A stretch of 11,218 nucleotides of DNA. Source: an uncultured Clostridia bacterium (GTDB lineage: Bacteria > Bacillota_A > Clostridia > Christensenellales > Borkfalkiaceae). The stretch is taken from positions 1 to 11,218 of the forward strand of contig CAKQXZ010000067.1 in NCBI GenBank assembly GCA_934292955.1, in the 5' to 3' direction. The position numbers were made by a program, and so were the translations under genes. The notes under the pieces are model-generated. The model did no database searches, had not been told where the DNA came from, and saw only the letters and a program-made list of their open reading frames with translations. This document shows positions 1 to 5,762 of the stretch, piece by piece (the stretch's first letter is position 1; every line of letters starts with the position of its first letter).

Positions 1-311
1 GTATCAAAATCAATCAATTTGATTGGCGATACGCTTGTTAAACGTTTATAAAAAGAACGTCCCAAATCATCGTAATCGAGTTCTTGCTTTATATCGTGTA
101 AAACCTGTTCATACTCTCCTGCATGGTCGGGATTAAGTCTTTCAAAATGACTCTTAAAAAATTCAAGCAAAATATTCGTATCTCCGTCATAAACCTTACC
201 GACGGACTCTTCGGAAATCTTGCCATAATAGTTGTATCCAAGCCTTGTCAAATGCACTAACGCAGGCATCTGAACTCTTGTTGCTTCATTAAACTTTCCG
301 TGTTCAGGCAT
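1..311 (-). CDS. hsdR: Type I restriction endonuclease subunit R (HsdR), N-terminal part, cut by window edge
   Basis: I translated this myself from the ATG at 311-309. It gives 103 codons that stay open to the window edge. The product contains NEATRVQMPALVHLTRLGY near residues 8-26, NILLEFFKSHFERLNP near 46-61 and DDLGRSFYKRLTSVSPIKL near 80-98. I recognise this pattern from the N-terminus of a group of type I HsdR subunits. HsdR is the DNA translocase and nuclease subunit that acts with HsdM and HsdS in cutting foreign DNA. Its nuclease and helicase motifs would lie beyond the window and are not seen. The start overlaps the stop of the upstream Xre-type gene by 8 bp (ATGCCTGA), and a GGAGGGG stretch just upstream serves as ribosome binding site, so the two are probably translationally coupled. 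The family call rests on remembered sequence patterns. No hsdM or hsdS is visible here. Confidence 0.82.
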   Translation of the reverse strand, partial: MPEHGKFNEATRVQMPALVHLTRLGYNYYGKISEESVGKVYDGDTNILLEFFKSHFERLNPDHAGEYEQVLHDIKQELDYDDLGRSFYKRLTSVSPIKLIDFD

Positions 312-504
312 TATTCCCCTCCTCAAAATTTATACCGCGTTCATTGCAAAACTTTTCAAATCGCATTTGCGTTAAAAATTGTGGTTCAACGCCTTTTTCC
401 CAACGATTGACCGTCGCAAAAGATACCCCTACTTGCTTTGCCAAATCTTCTTGACTTAGCAACAATTTACCCCTTACATATTTAACCTTTTCAGCGAAAG
501 TCAT
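304..504 (-). CDS. Small Xre-family helix-turn-helix regulator, likely controls the type I restriction locus
   Basis: This is a 66-residue protein that is almost entirely one Xre/Cro-type helix-turn-helix domain. Residues about 17-38 (SQEDLAKQVGVSFATVNRWE and following) are the typical helix 2, turn and recognition helix. It should bind DNA in the cytoplasm as a dimer. The ATG at 504-502 is supported by AAGGAG at 518-513, with 8 nt spacing. It is first in a unit with hsdR, overlapping it by 8 bp. The promoter just upstream contains a 7-bp-arm palindrome between and touching the -35 and -10 elements, which is a natural binding site for autoregulation. By analogy with controller proteins of restriction-modification loci and small Xre proteins next to type I genes, its job is probably to time or restrain restriction expression. 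That role is inference; the fold call is firm. Confidence 0.85.
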   Translation of the reverse strand: MTFAEKVKYVRGKLLLSQEDLAKQVGVSFATVNRWEKGVEPQFLTQMRFEKFCNERGINFEEGNNA

Positions 505-512
505 AACACTAA

Positions 513-518
513 CTCCTT
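513..518 (-). promoter_or_regulatory. Ribosome binding site of the Xre-type gene
   Basis: On the minus strand AAGGAG lies 8 nt before the ATG at 504-502. This is optimal spacing and fixes the start of the 66-residue regulator. Confidence 0.85.
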
Positions 519-535
519 ATTGCTTTGTATAACAT

Positions 536-564
536 ATTATAGCATAATTTTCTTATGCTGTCAA
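536..564 (-). promoter_or_regulatory. Consensus SigA promoter for the Xre-hsdR unit
   Basis: On the minus strand TTGACA (564-559) is followed by exactly 17 nt and then TATAAT (541-536). Both hexamers and the spacer length match the sigma-70/SigA optimum. Transcription would start at about 529, giving a short leader before the ribosome binding site at 518-513. Such a strong promoter in front of a restriction gene would be expected to need repression, and the spacer contains a matching operator-like palindrome. Confidence 0.9.
541..559. promoter_or_regulatory. Operator-like palindrome inside the Xre-hsdR promoter
   Basis: AGCATAA-TTTTC-TTATGCT on the plus strand has perfect 7-bp arms around a 5-bp centre. 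It fills the promoter spacer and touches the last base of the -10 element and the last base of the -35 element. A dimer bound here would block RNA polymerase. The likely ligand is the 66-residue Xre protein encoded immediately downstream, which would make it an autorepressor. The palindrome is seen directly; which protein binds is inference. Confidence 0.7.
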
Positions 565-610
565 TACAATTGAACGATCATTAGTTTCTTATCACTTCGT
601 TTATATAAGA

Positions 611-641
611 AAAACTCGAAGCCGTAATAACTTCGAGTTTT
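611..641 (-). terminator. Factor-independent terminator upstream of the Xre-hsdR promoter
   Basis: The arms AAAACTCGAAG (611-621) and CTTCGAGTTTT (631-641) are perfectly complementary over 11 bp with a 9-nt loop. On the minus strand the stem ends in five T then C and TT, which fits leftward termination. On the plus strand the T run is broken by G, so function there is weaker. It lies 5 bp beyond the stop of the short frame at 647-730 and 46 bp before the -35 of the next unit. It would insulate the restriction unit from read-through from the glycan operon. Confidence 0.8.
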
Positions 642-646
642 GTCTT

Positions 647-730
647 TCAAGATGCACTTGCAGGTGTTCCCATTAAAATATTTTTTGTTTTCTTATAATC
701 CCTAACAGAAACACTCAAATCTTGTGCTTT
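647..730 (-). pseudogene. Short open frame ending just before the terminator, possible gene relic
   Basis: On the minus strand a 27-codon frame ends in TGA at 649-647. Its end reads SVSVRDYKKTKNILMGTPAS then A-S. There is no good ATG start and no clear ribosome binding site; a TTG at 718-716 would give 24 codons. The amino-acid composition looks protein-like, and the stop sits only 5 bp before a good terminator, as for a true gene end. It could be the surviving 3' end of a deleted gene, a very small peptide gene, or chance. I do not recognise the family. Confidence 0.25.
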
Positions 731-738
731 TTATGTTT

Positions 739-788
739 TGTAGCTTTTTCGTACTACAAAGATGGCTATACAGTACGAAATAGCTACA
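739..788. repeat. Imperfect inverted repeat with 17-bp arms
   Basis: The left arm at 739-755 (TGTAGCTTTTTCGTACT) is complementary to the right arm at 772-788 (AGTACGAAATAGCTACA) with a single mismatch, around a 16-nt loop. As RNA it would form a long hairpin on either strand. It has no T tract directly after it, so it does not look like a terminator. Candidates are part of a structured non-coding RNA, a recombination site, or the remains of a small mobile element. Confidence 0.75.
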
Positions 789-808
789 CGTCTATTTCCA
801 TTAAAACC

Positions 809-826
809 AATCAACTACAGTTGATT
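809..826. repeat. Tight hairpin, 8-bp arms and 2-nt centre
   Basis: AATCAACT-AC-AGTTGATT is a perfect palindrome apart from its 2-nt centre. It could be a dimeric protein-binding site or a cruciform. It lies 20 bp after the inverted repeat at 739-788 and one base before the next hairpin. Its inner part, ACAGTTG (817-823), can alternatively pair with CAACTGT at 840-846, so two exclusive folds are possible. Confidence 0.6.
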
Positions 827-827
827 C

Positions 828-850
828 GTTGTGTTAGCACAACTGTTTTT
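828..850 (+). terminator. Hairpin with T tract, possible plus-strand terminator
   Basis: GTTGTG-TTAG-CACAAC (828-843) is followed by TGTTTTTATTT on the plus strand, the form of a weak intrinsic terminator. No plus-strand gene precedes it. If it functions, it would end a short non-coding transcript that starts somewhere after a TATAAT at 694-699, for which I found no good -35. The stem is short (6 bp), so the call is tentative. Confidence 0.35.
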
Positions 851-892
851 ATTTAGTTATTTTCATTTGAAATAATATTTACCTGAACGAAA

Positions 893-1999
893 TCAGGCTT
901 GAAGGCACTCGAGATAAAACGCCCAGTCTTCGCGACTGAAAAAATGAACGCCTTCACGAACAAAAAAAGATATCTCTCCACCGATATTTTTTTCTCCGAT
1001 TTCAAGCATTTTTTCGCGCTCGCAAAGTCCGGTCAGTCCGAAATCTTTATATGCCGCGCTCGCTGCTTCGGCGCATAAATATTGCGCATCGGTATCAGCC
1101 CAATCGTCCTCGCTCGCAGCAACGATGAAAACCTTTCTCGGCGCAACCGAAGCCATCAAATAATGCTGATCGAAAGGCATTTCGTCTTCCTTTTCCGCGT
1201 ATTTTTTATAATTCGGAGTGAACCAAAACGGAAAAACATCCACTATATCTTTAATTGTTTCACCATGTTTCTCGCGAGAAATTGCCGCGCCCGAACATCC
1301 TGAACAATTCACCATACAGCCGGCAAATATACTGTATTTCGCAGCTGCAAGAAGAGCCGTTTTGCCAAGGCGCGAATGTCCTGCAACATACAATTTTTCT
1401 TTGACAGTGTACGTTTCTTTTAAAAGATACTCTCCGACTATTTTTGCAGCATATGCCCATAGCGAAAGTTTACCCGCGGAAAATTCGTCGCTTCTGTTAA
1501 CCAAAACAGACGCGATTCCGTTTAAAAAATCGCCGTCATCGGTAGATATTTCTTCATAATACAGATGCGCAACAGCAATTTTACCATCCATAAGTTCTTC
1601 TACCGGACAATATTTTGCGGGTAAATTTTTCATAAAATCAATTTGCACGACGTAATCGGGGCTTTTTACGTGTGTGGGGACAAATAAATCCGCGACAAAC
1701 GCTGCGCTTTTTTCATTTTTCGTCACTCTGAATTCAAGCGCGGTATGTTTAGATTTTCCACAAAAGGAATAGCCGTATTCTATGTCGAATTTCTCATCAG
1801 TAACATCTTTAACGCTTATTTCAACGCCGCTTTCGTCAATTTCTCCGTATTCCTCCCGAACGATTTTATTCAAAGTTTTTTCACGCGAAAACTTCCCGTC
1901 TTTCCTTAAAAAATCAGGCAATTCAAAATTTTCGGAATATCTGTTTCCGATAAGCGGAGATTTGAAATACAGTCTTTTACTATTCATGTTGTTAACCAT
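893..1999 (-). CDS. CE15-type glucuronoyl esterase, alpha/beta hydrolase, no signal peptide
   Basis: This 368-residue protein resembles bacterial carbohydrate esterase family 15. It carries GHSRLGKTAL at 207-216, with nucleophile Ser209; a glycine- and Cys-rich NCSGCSGAAISREKHGE block at 231-247; WF-TPNYKKY and LP/MP-FDQHYL-type motifs near 259-281; ASEDDWADTDA at 295-305; and catalytic His352 in REGVHFFSREDW. The acid is probably in the 297-302 segment or nearby; I cannot fix it. CE15 enzymes hydrolyse esters of (4-O-methyl)glucuronic acid, such as those joining glucuronoxylan to lignin. No signal peptide is visible, so it appears cytoplasmic, whereas many characterised members are secreted. 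AAGGTGAT just upstream supports the ATG at 1999; an ATG at 1987 is possible but further from it. It is last in the operon, 55 bp after the beta-glucuronidase. It could also be annotated as an acetylxylan-esterase-like hydrolase. Confidence 0.8.
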   Translation of the reverse strand: MVNNMNSKRLYFKSPLIGNRYSENFELPDFLRKDGKFSREKTLNKIVREEYGEIDESGVEISVKDVTDEKFDIEYGYSFCGKSKHTALEFRVTKNEKSAAFVADLFVPTHVKSPDYVVQIDFMKNLPAKYCPVEELMDGKIAVAHLYYEEISTDDGDFLNGIASVLVNRSDEFSAGKLSLWAYAAKIVGEYLLKETYTVKEKLYVAGHSRLGKTALLAAAKYSIFAGCMVNCSGCSGAAISREKHGETIKDIVDVFPFWFTPNYKKYAEKEDEMPFDQHYLMASVAPRKVFIVAASEDDWADTDAQYLCAEAASAAYKDFGLTGLCEREKMLEIGEKNIGGEISFFVREGVHFFSREDWAFYLECLQA

Positions 2000-2019
2000 C
2001 TATCACCTTTTAATTGCCA

Positions 2020-2052
2020 AAACGGCGCAGCGAATCGTTTGCCGCGCCGTTT
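2020..2052 (-). other. Strong hairpin between the GH2 and CE15 genes
   Basis: On the minus strand AAACGGCGC (2052-2044) pairs with GCGCCGTTT (2028-2020). Three further inner pairs, one of them G-U, extend the stem to 12 bp around a 9-nt loop. It begins 2 bp after the GH2 stop and ends about 9 bp before the esterase ribosome binding site. The T run after it is only four bases and then TGG, so full termination is doubtful. Partial attenuation, or protection of the upstream mRNA from exonucleases, is more likely. Confidence 0.65.
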
Positions 2053-2054
2053 GA

Positions 2055-3812
2055 TCATTTTTCTGTTTTATTTTGCCAACGTTCTTTCAGATAAAAAGCA
2101 GCCGATTTAGGTTGTCTTTCTCTTGTAAATACGCCTTTACGGTTTCCGTTTACCCGGATTGTACCTTGCTTTGTCATAAAGTCGGCAAAATTCCAGACCA
2201 ACTCGCCCTGAACATAAGGCAATTCGTCGAATATTCTGCAATATTCCCTTAAGAAATCCGTCTGGTATTCTTCGGAAAAAGCAACCGAAGGCAAAGAATG
2301 CATCCCCTCTATCGCTTCTGCTCCGAATTCAAACATAATAATAGGTTTCTTAAATTGCTCGTAATACGCTTCTAAATCTCGTTTCAAAAGCGGTTCTGCG
2401 GCTTTAATATTACCTATTTCGTCATACCAACCGAAGTAACGGTTAAGCCCGATAAAATCAACAAGATCGCCGACCTTATTACCTTCGCAAGCGCGCGTAA
2501 GTTCTGCAATCGTAACAGGTAAATCGGTAAGGGAGCGAACGTATTCGATAACTTTTGAAAAGTATTCCTTGCCTGTATCCTCATAGGTTGCGGCTTCATT
2601 AGCAACGCTTACCATTGCCAGACACGGATGGTTTTTATCTCGCTCCAACATAAGCCCGAGCGATTCTTTATGCAACGCAAGCGTAATATCGTCAAGCCTG
2701 TTTTCGCCATATGTATAGTCGGGCCAATTATTGCATCCCACAGCGGGAACCTCGTCAACGACGAGCAATCCGTATTCATCCGCGAGATCCATGATTTCTT
2801 CGGCATACGGATAATGACTTGTTCTGAAACAATTAGCGTTTATCCATTTGAGAAGTTCGAAATCTCTTATATTGACGGCAGAATTATTCCCCTTTCCTAT
2901 AATCGGAAAATCCTCATGCATTCCGAACCCTTTAAGATAAACCGGGCTGTCGTTGACATACAAACATTTATCATCAAAAGATATTTTTCTTATTCCGAAT
3001 TTCTCATGATAGCAGTCCGTTGCCGTGCGTACCGTAAGGGTATAAAGATATGCGTTTCTGATTTGCCACAAATGCGGATTTTCTATATAGAGTTCACCCG
3101 TTTCACTCGTAGCCACCGTGTTACCGTTTTCATCCGTAACGGAATATACCGCTTTTGTTTCGTCGCCTTTCAGTTCAACCGAAACCGCATGATAATCATC
3201 TTCTGCAACGGTTTTTATTATTATATCATCAATATGTTTTTGAGGTAACGAATATATATATACATCACGATGAATACCGGTATAATTGTAGAAATCATGA
3301 TTTATGATTTGCTTCTCTTTTCCGAATAATTTTTCATCGCCGGAAACGGGATATTTGCCCAAACGATCGTAAACAAACAAATCGTTACCGTTTACAAGTC
3401 TGCCGGACGGCAAAGTGTGATAATCAAGCCTGTTATCTATAACAACCGTAAGCCTGTTTACTTCCTTAAGTGCAGGTAAAAGTAAATCAATGGGTAAAAA
3501 AGCCGCATCGCTTCCGCCTATATACACGCCGTTCAAATAAACTCTGCATTTATGACTTGTCGCGCCTATACGCAAACGATATTCTCTGTCTTTTTCGAGA
3601 GGACATGAAAATTGAGTTTCATATGCGACTTTACCGACATACTCACGCAAATCGATTTCGGTAACAACATCATTCATGCTTGCCGGAACCGGCATAAGCC
3701 TGTAATCTTTTAACGGCTCGACGGGTAAAAACCCGTCGTCGACCGTTTTGAATCTCCATATGCCGTTAATATTAACGGCGCTTCTGCAAATGTTTGTTTG
3801 TACTTTCAGCAT
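2055..3812 (-). CDS. uidA: Beta-glucuronidase, glycoside hydrolase family 2
   Basis: This 585-residue protein aligns by eye along its whole length with E. coli UidA (about 603). It has the GH2 sugar-binding domain (about 15-190), the Ig-like domain (about 191-285) and the TIM barrel (about 286-580). Key residues present are acid/base Glu406 in SVANE and nucleophile Glu495 in MFEFG, plus Asp173 in HDFYNYTGIHR. Tyr459 and Tyr463 lie in NRYFGWY, and Trp540 in WNFADF. Arg553 precedes the N-x-K motif (Asn557, Lys559), which recognises the glucuronate carboxylate. The RTSHYPYAEE signature is at 330-339. The loop after AVG (about 358-380) is roughly ten residues shorter than I remember for E. coli. 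No signal peptide, so cytoplasmic: it removes terminal beta-glucuronate from imported substrates. It starts 15 bp after the upstream lipoprotein stop. There is no Shine-Dalgarno sequence before its ATG. The next Met (residue 40) would cut into the domain, so this start stands. Confidence 0.95.
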   Translation of the reverse strand: MLKVQTNICRSAVNINGIWRFKTVDDGFLPVEPLKDYRLMPVPASMNDVVTEIDLREYVGKVAYETQFSCPLEKDREYRLRIGATSHKCRVYLNGVYIGGSDAAFLPIDLLLPALKEVNRLTVVIDNRLDYHTLPSGRLVNGNDLFVYDRLGKYPVSGDEKLFGKEKQIINHDFYNYTGIHRDVYIYSLPQKHIDDIIIKTVAEDDYHAVSVELKGDETKAVYSVTDENGNTVATSETGELYIENPHLWQIRNAYLYTLTVRTATDCYHEKFGIRKISFDDKCLYVNDSPVYLKGFGMHEDFPIIGKGNNSAVNIRDFELLKWINANCFRTSHYPYAEEIMDLADEYGLLVVDEVPAVGCNNWPDYTYGENRLDDITLALHKESLGLMLERDKNHPCLAMVSVANEAATYEDTGKEYFSKVIEYVRSLTDLPVTIAELTRACEGNKVGDLVDFIGLNRYFGWYDEIGNIKAAEPLLKRDLEAYYEQFKKPIIMFEFGAEAIEGMHSLPSVAFSEEYQTDFLREYCRIFDELPYVQGELVWNFADFMTKQGTIRVNGNRKGVFTRERQPKSAAFYLKERWQNKTEK

Positions 3813-3827
3813 TATATGTATTTATAA

Positions 3828-5744
3828 TTATTTAGCAGTAAAAGTTACGCCTGTAGGTAAACTTTTGATTTCTGTTTCAGGTTTTGCGTTATCACTGTTG
3901 CACCCTATAATTTTATACGACTTCGCGATTATATTCACGCCGACAAATTCATTTGATGAACACCTGTGGCCGAAAATGTTTATAATCGTATGACCTGCGG
4001 CGTTTATCGATACGTTTTTAAGCCGGCTTTCCATTAAAAATCTTGAAGACAGTAAACCGACATCGTACTTTATTACCCATGAACCGGTAGGAGCCGACTC
4101 TTCTTCCTGCACGTCATACCGACTTACATTGACGGTAATATCGATTAAGTCGGCATCTCTTATAGTAGAGGCAAGCAAAGCGACTCTGCTCCGGTTAGTG
4201 TAATATACGTTATCAAAAACGATGTTTTTTATAACGGCGCCGCTACCGATATGTCCGAATATTCCGCCTTTTCCGAGTGTAAGGTTTTTCATTTTATGAC
4301 CATTTCCGTCAAGAACACCCTTAAACCCCGTACCGGTATTGTAAGGAATATCTTCATCCATTCTCGCAGTACATAAACCGTAATCTGCAAAATCTATATC
4401 TTGCGTAAGAACGTAATACCCGGTAAATGCCTTATAGTCGCCTTCCTCCATTTTAAATGCGTCAAAGTCTGTTGCCTCAGTGAGTATTTTTGTGCATATT
4501 TCGGCGGTTGCGTTATATTTATACTCGTCCGTGTATATAACCATGTCCGCAAGACACTTTTCGTTTCCGCCGTCAGGTATAAGTTCTTTATTCAAAAAGG
4601 CTTTATTACCGTCTGTACTGACAGAAACCGTAATGCCGCTTAAGGTTATTTCTTCAAGAGAGCCCTCGATTCCGGTAGGCGCGGTGAACACACCGTTCTC
4701 TTTTCCTAACAATAACTTATCCGTTAATTCTTTTTCGGGTAATATTACCTCAAGATTTACTTTTACGAATACGTTCTCGTTACCTATAACATACTTGCCG
4801 ACAAGAACAGTGCGTCCCCGAGCCTTTGCTTTAACAGTATAACCATTCTCGGCATCACCCGTAATATCGACTTTAGAGTTATCAAAATCCGCATTGTAAT
4901 CCGCATTAATATCAAATTCGATTATTGCGTCTTCTTGCTTATTTCCGTTTACTTGCACCGCAAAACCCAGATCAACCGAATCTTTATACCCCATCTCTCC
5001 GTTTTTCGTAACAAGCGTAAGTTTATAAGCGCCTTCAATCCTTTCAAAGTCTGCGTCATGTTCGGGTTCAATAACGATTTCGTTTGCGTATACTATTACA
5101 GTGAAAGTCCTCTCAGCAAGCATACCCCTTATTTCCGCAAAAACAGAAAAAGACGTAATCCCTGCTTTTTCTCCTTTTACAATCAACAAGTCGTTCTCTT
5201 TAACCTGAGCGGTAGCCACACCTTCGGCTGCATTTTCTGTAATTGCTACCGAATATTGAATTTTTTCATCAAGTTTACTTCCGTTGAAATCTGCATATAA
5301 TTGCATCTTGAATTCGCCGCCGTTAACAATGCGGATTTCTTCGGTTACGCCTTTAATGCTCGCGCTGTAAGGAGATTCGGAAACCATAACCTTGCACTTT
5401 GCATTCGCATTTCCGGCGATTGCGGAAATATTGCAAACTCCTGCATTTTTAGCGGTAACGATGCCTTCTTGCGTCACCGTCGCAACAGTTTCGTTATCAC
5501 TTGAAAACAACACGTCGGAATTATCAGATGCCGTCGCGGTAATAACTGCAGTTTCGTATTTTTGCAATTCAAGCGAAGTTACATTAAGCGAAATCGTTAT
5601 ATCGGGATTTTCTCTTGAAGAGTCCGGACCGGATGAACTCGAATCAGATTCGTTCTTTTTTTTGCACCCGGCAAGCGAAACGGCAGAACATAAGACCATA
5701 ATGAATATGAGAGATAATATAATACCTGTTTTTCTTTTAACCAT
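3828..5744 (-). CDS. Surface lipoprotein with Big2 Ig-like domain and C-terminal beta-helix-like region
   Basis: This 638-residue protein has a type II signal peptide: charged N-end (MVKRK), hydrophobic core to about residue 22, and lipobox LAGC with Cys27. A Ser-rich linker follows to about 45. Residues about 48-121 look like a bacterial Ig-like group 2 domain, with the ETVATVTQEGIVTAKNAG pattern. Residues about 125-420 appear to be further beta-sandwich modules. Residues about 425-620 change character: YYVLTQDIDF, then FKGVLDGNGHKMKNLTL, GIFGHIGSGAVIKNIVFDNV and more short strand repeats, as in GLUG or pectate-lyase-like right-handed beta-helices. It should be anchored outside the membrane and bind, or perhaps act on, a polysaccharide. 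No catalytic residues can be assigned. GAGGGGA supports the ATG at 5744. It is 18 bp after the DUF4838 gene. Function unknown; the operon suggests glucuronate-glycan handling. Confidence 0.8.
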   Translation of the reverse strand: MVKRKTGIILSLIFIMVLCSAVSLAGCKKKNESDSSSSGPDSSRENPDITISLNVTSLELQKYETAVITATASDNSDVLFSSDNETVATVTQEGIVTAKNAGVCNISAIAGNANAKCKVMVSESPYSASIKGVTEEIRIVNGGEFKMQLYADFNGSKLDEKIQYSVAITENAAEGVATAQVKENDLLIVKGEKAGITSFSVFAEIRGMLAERTFTVIVYANEIVIEPEHDADFERIEGAYKLTLVTKNGEMGYKDSVDLGFAVQVNGNKQEDAIIEFDINADYNADFDNSKVDITGDAENGYTVKAKARGRTVLVGKYVIGNENVFVKVNLEVILPEKELTDKLLLGKENGVFTAPTGIEGSLEEITLSGITVSVSTDGNKAFLNKELIPDGGNEKCLADMVIYTDEYKYNATAEICTKILTEATDFDAFKMEEGDYKAFTGYYVLTQDIDFADYGLCTARMDEDIPYNTGTGFKGVLDGNGHKMKNLTLGKGGIFGHIGSGAVIKNIVFDNVYYTNRSRVALLASTIRDADLIDITVNVSRYDVQEEESAPTGSWVIKYDVGLLSSRFLMESRLKNVSINAAGHTIINIFGHRCSSNEFVGVNIIAKSYKIIGCNSDNAKPETEIKSLPTGVTFTAK

Positions 5745-5762
5745 TTTATCTTTCCCCTCGCA

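Larger units (their letters stand above)
505..892. other. Gene-free AT-rich junction between defence and glycan loci
   Basis: These 388 bp hold no convincing complete gene on either strand. They contain the promoter and operator of the Xre-hsdR unit, a terminator, one short open frame that may be a relic, and three inverted repeats of increasing tightness between 739 and 843. The stretch separates two functionally unrelated minus-strand units. It is a plausible insertion or rearrangement border, although no flanking target duplication or recombinase gene was found. Confidence 0.7.

Noticed and set aside
694..699. TATAAT on the plus strand as promoter of a small RNA
   Set aside because: No acceptable -35 lies 16-18 bp upstream. 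It is kept only as a hint under the structured-region finding.
739..788. Terminal inverted repeats of a complete insertion sequence
   Set aside because: The arms are only 16 bp apart, with no transposase and no obvious flanking target duplication.
828..843. Integron attC-like site (GTT...AAC arms)
   Set aside because: The core does not fit GTTRRRY/RYYYAAC (GTTAGCA has C and A in wrong places), and there is no integrase gene or cassette array.
505..892. CRISPR array or direct-repeat array in the intergenic junction
   Set aside because: The repeats here are inverted, not direct, with no regular spacing and no repeated unit present more than twice.
882..897. Small hairpin CCTGA-N6-TCAGG over the CE15 stop codon as operon terminator
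   Set aside because: The stem is only 5 bp and the following sequence TAAATATTATTTC has no solid T run on the minus strand. The hairpin at 611-641 is a far better terminator.
1218..1559. Plus-strand open frame of 113 codons inside the esterase gene
   Set aside because: It is antisense to the conserved CE15 core including the catalytic serine region. No homology pattern is seen.
2628..3248. 206-codon plus-strand open frame inside the GH2 gene
   Set aside because: It lies wholly opposite an unmistakable beta-glucuronidase and has no recognisable protein features, so it is a shadow frame.
3811..3816. TATAAT at the GH2 start codon as an internal promoter -10
   Set aside because: It overlaps the ATG itself, and the region 17-18 bp upstream (ACTGCT/TACTGC) does not resemble a -35. 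An AT-rich leader easily yields such a hexamer by chance.
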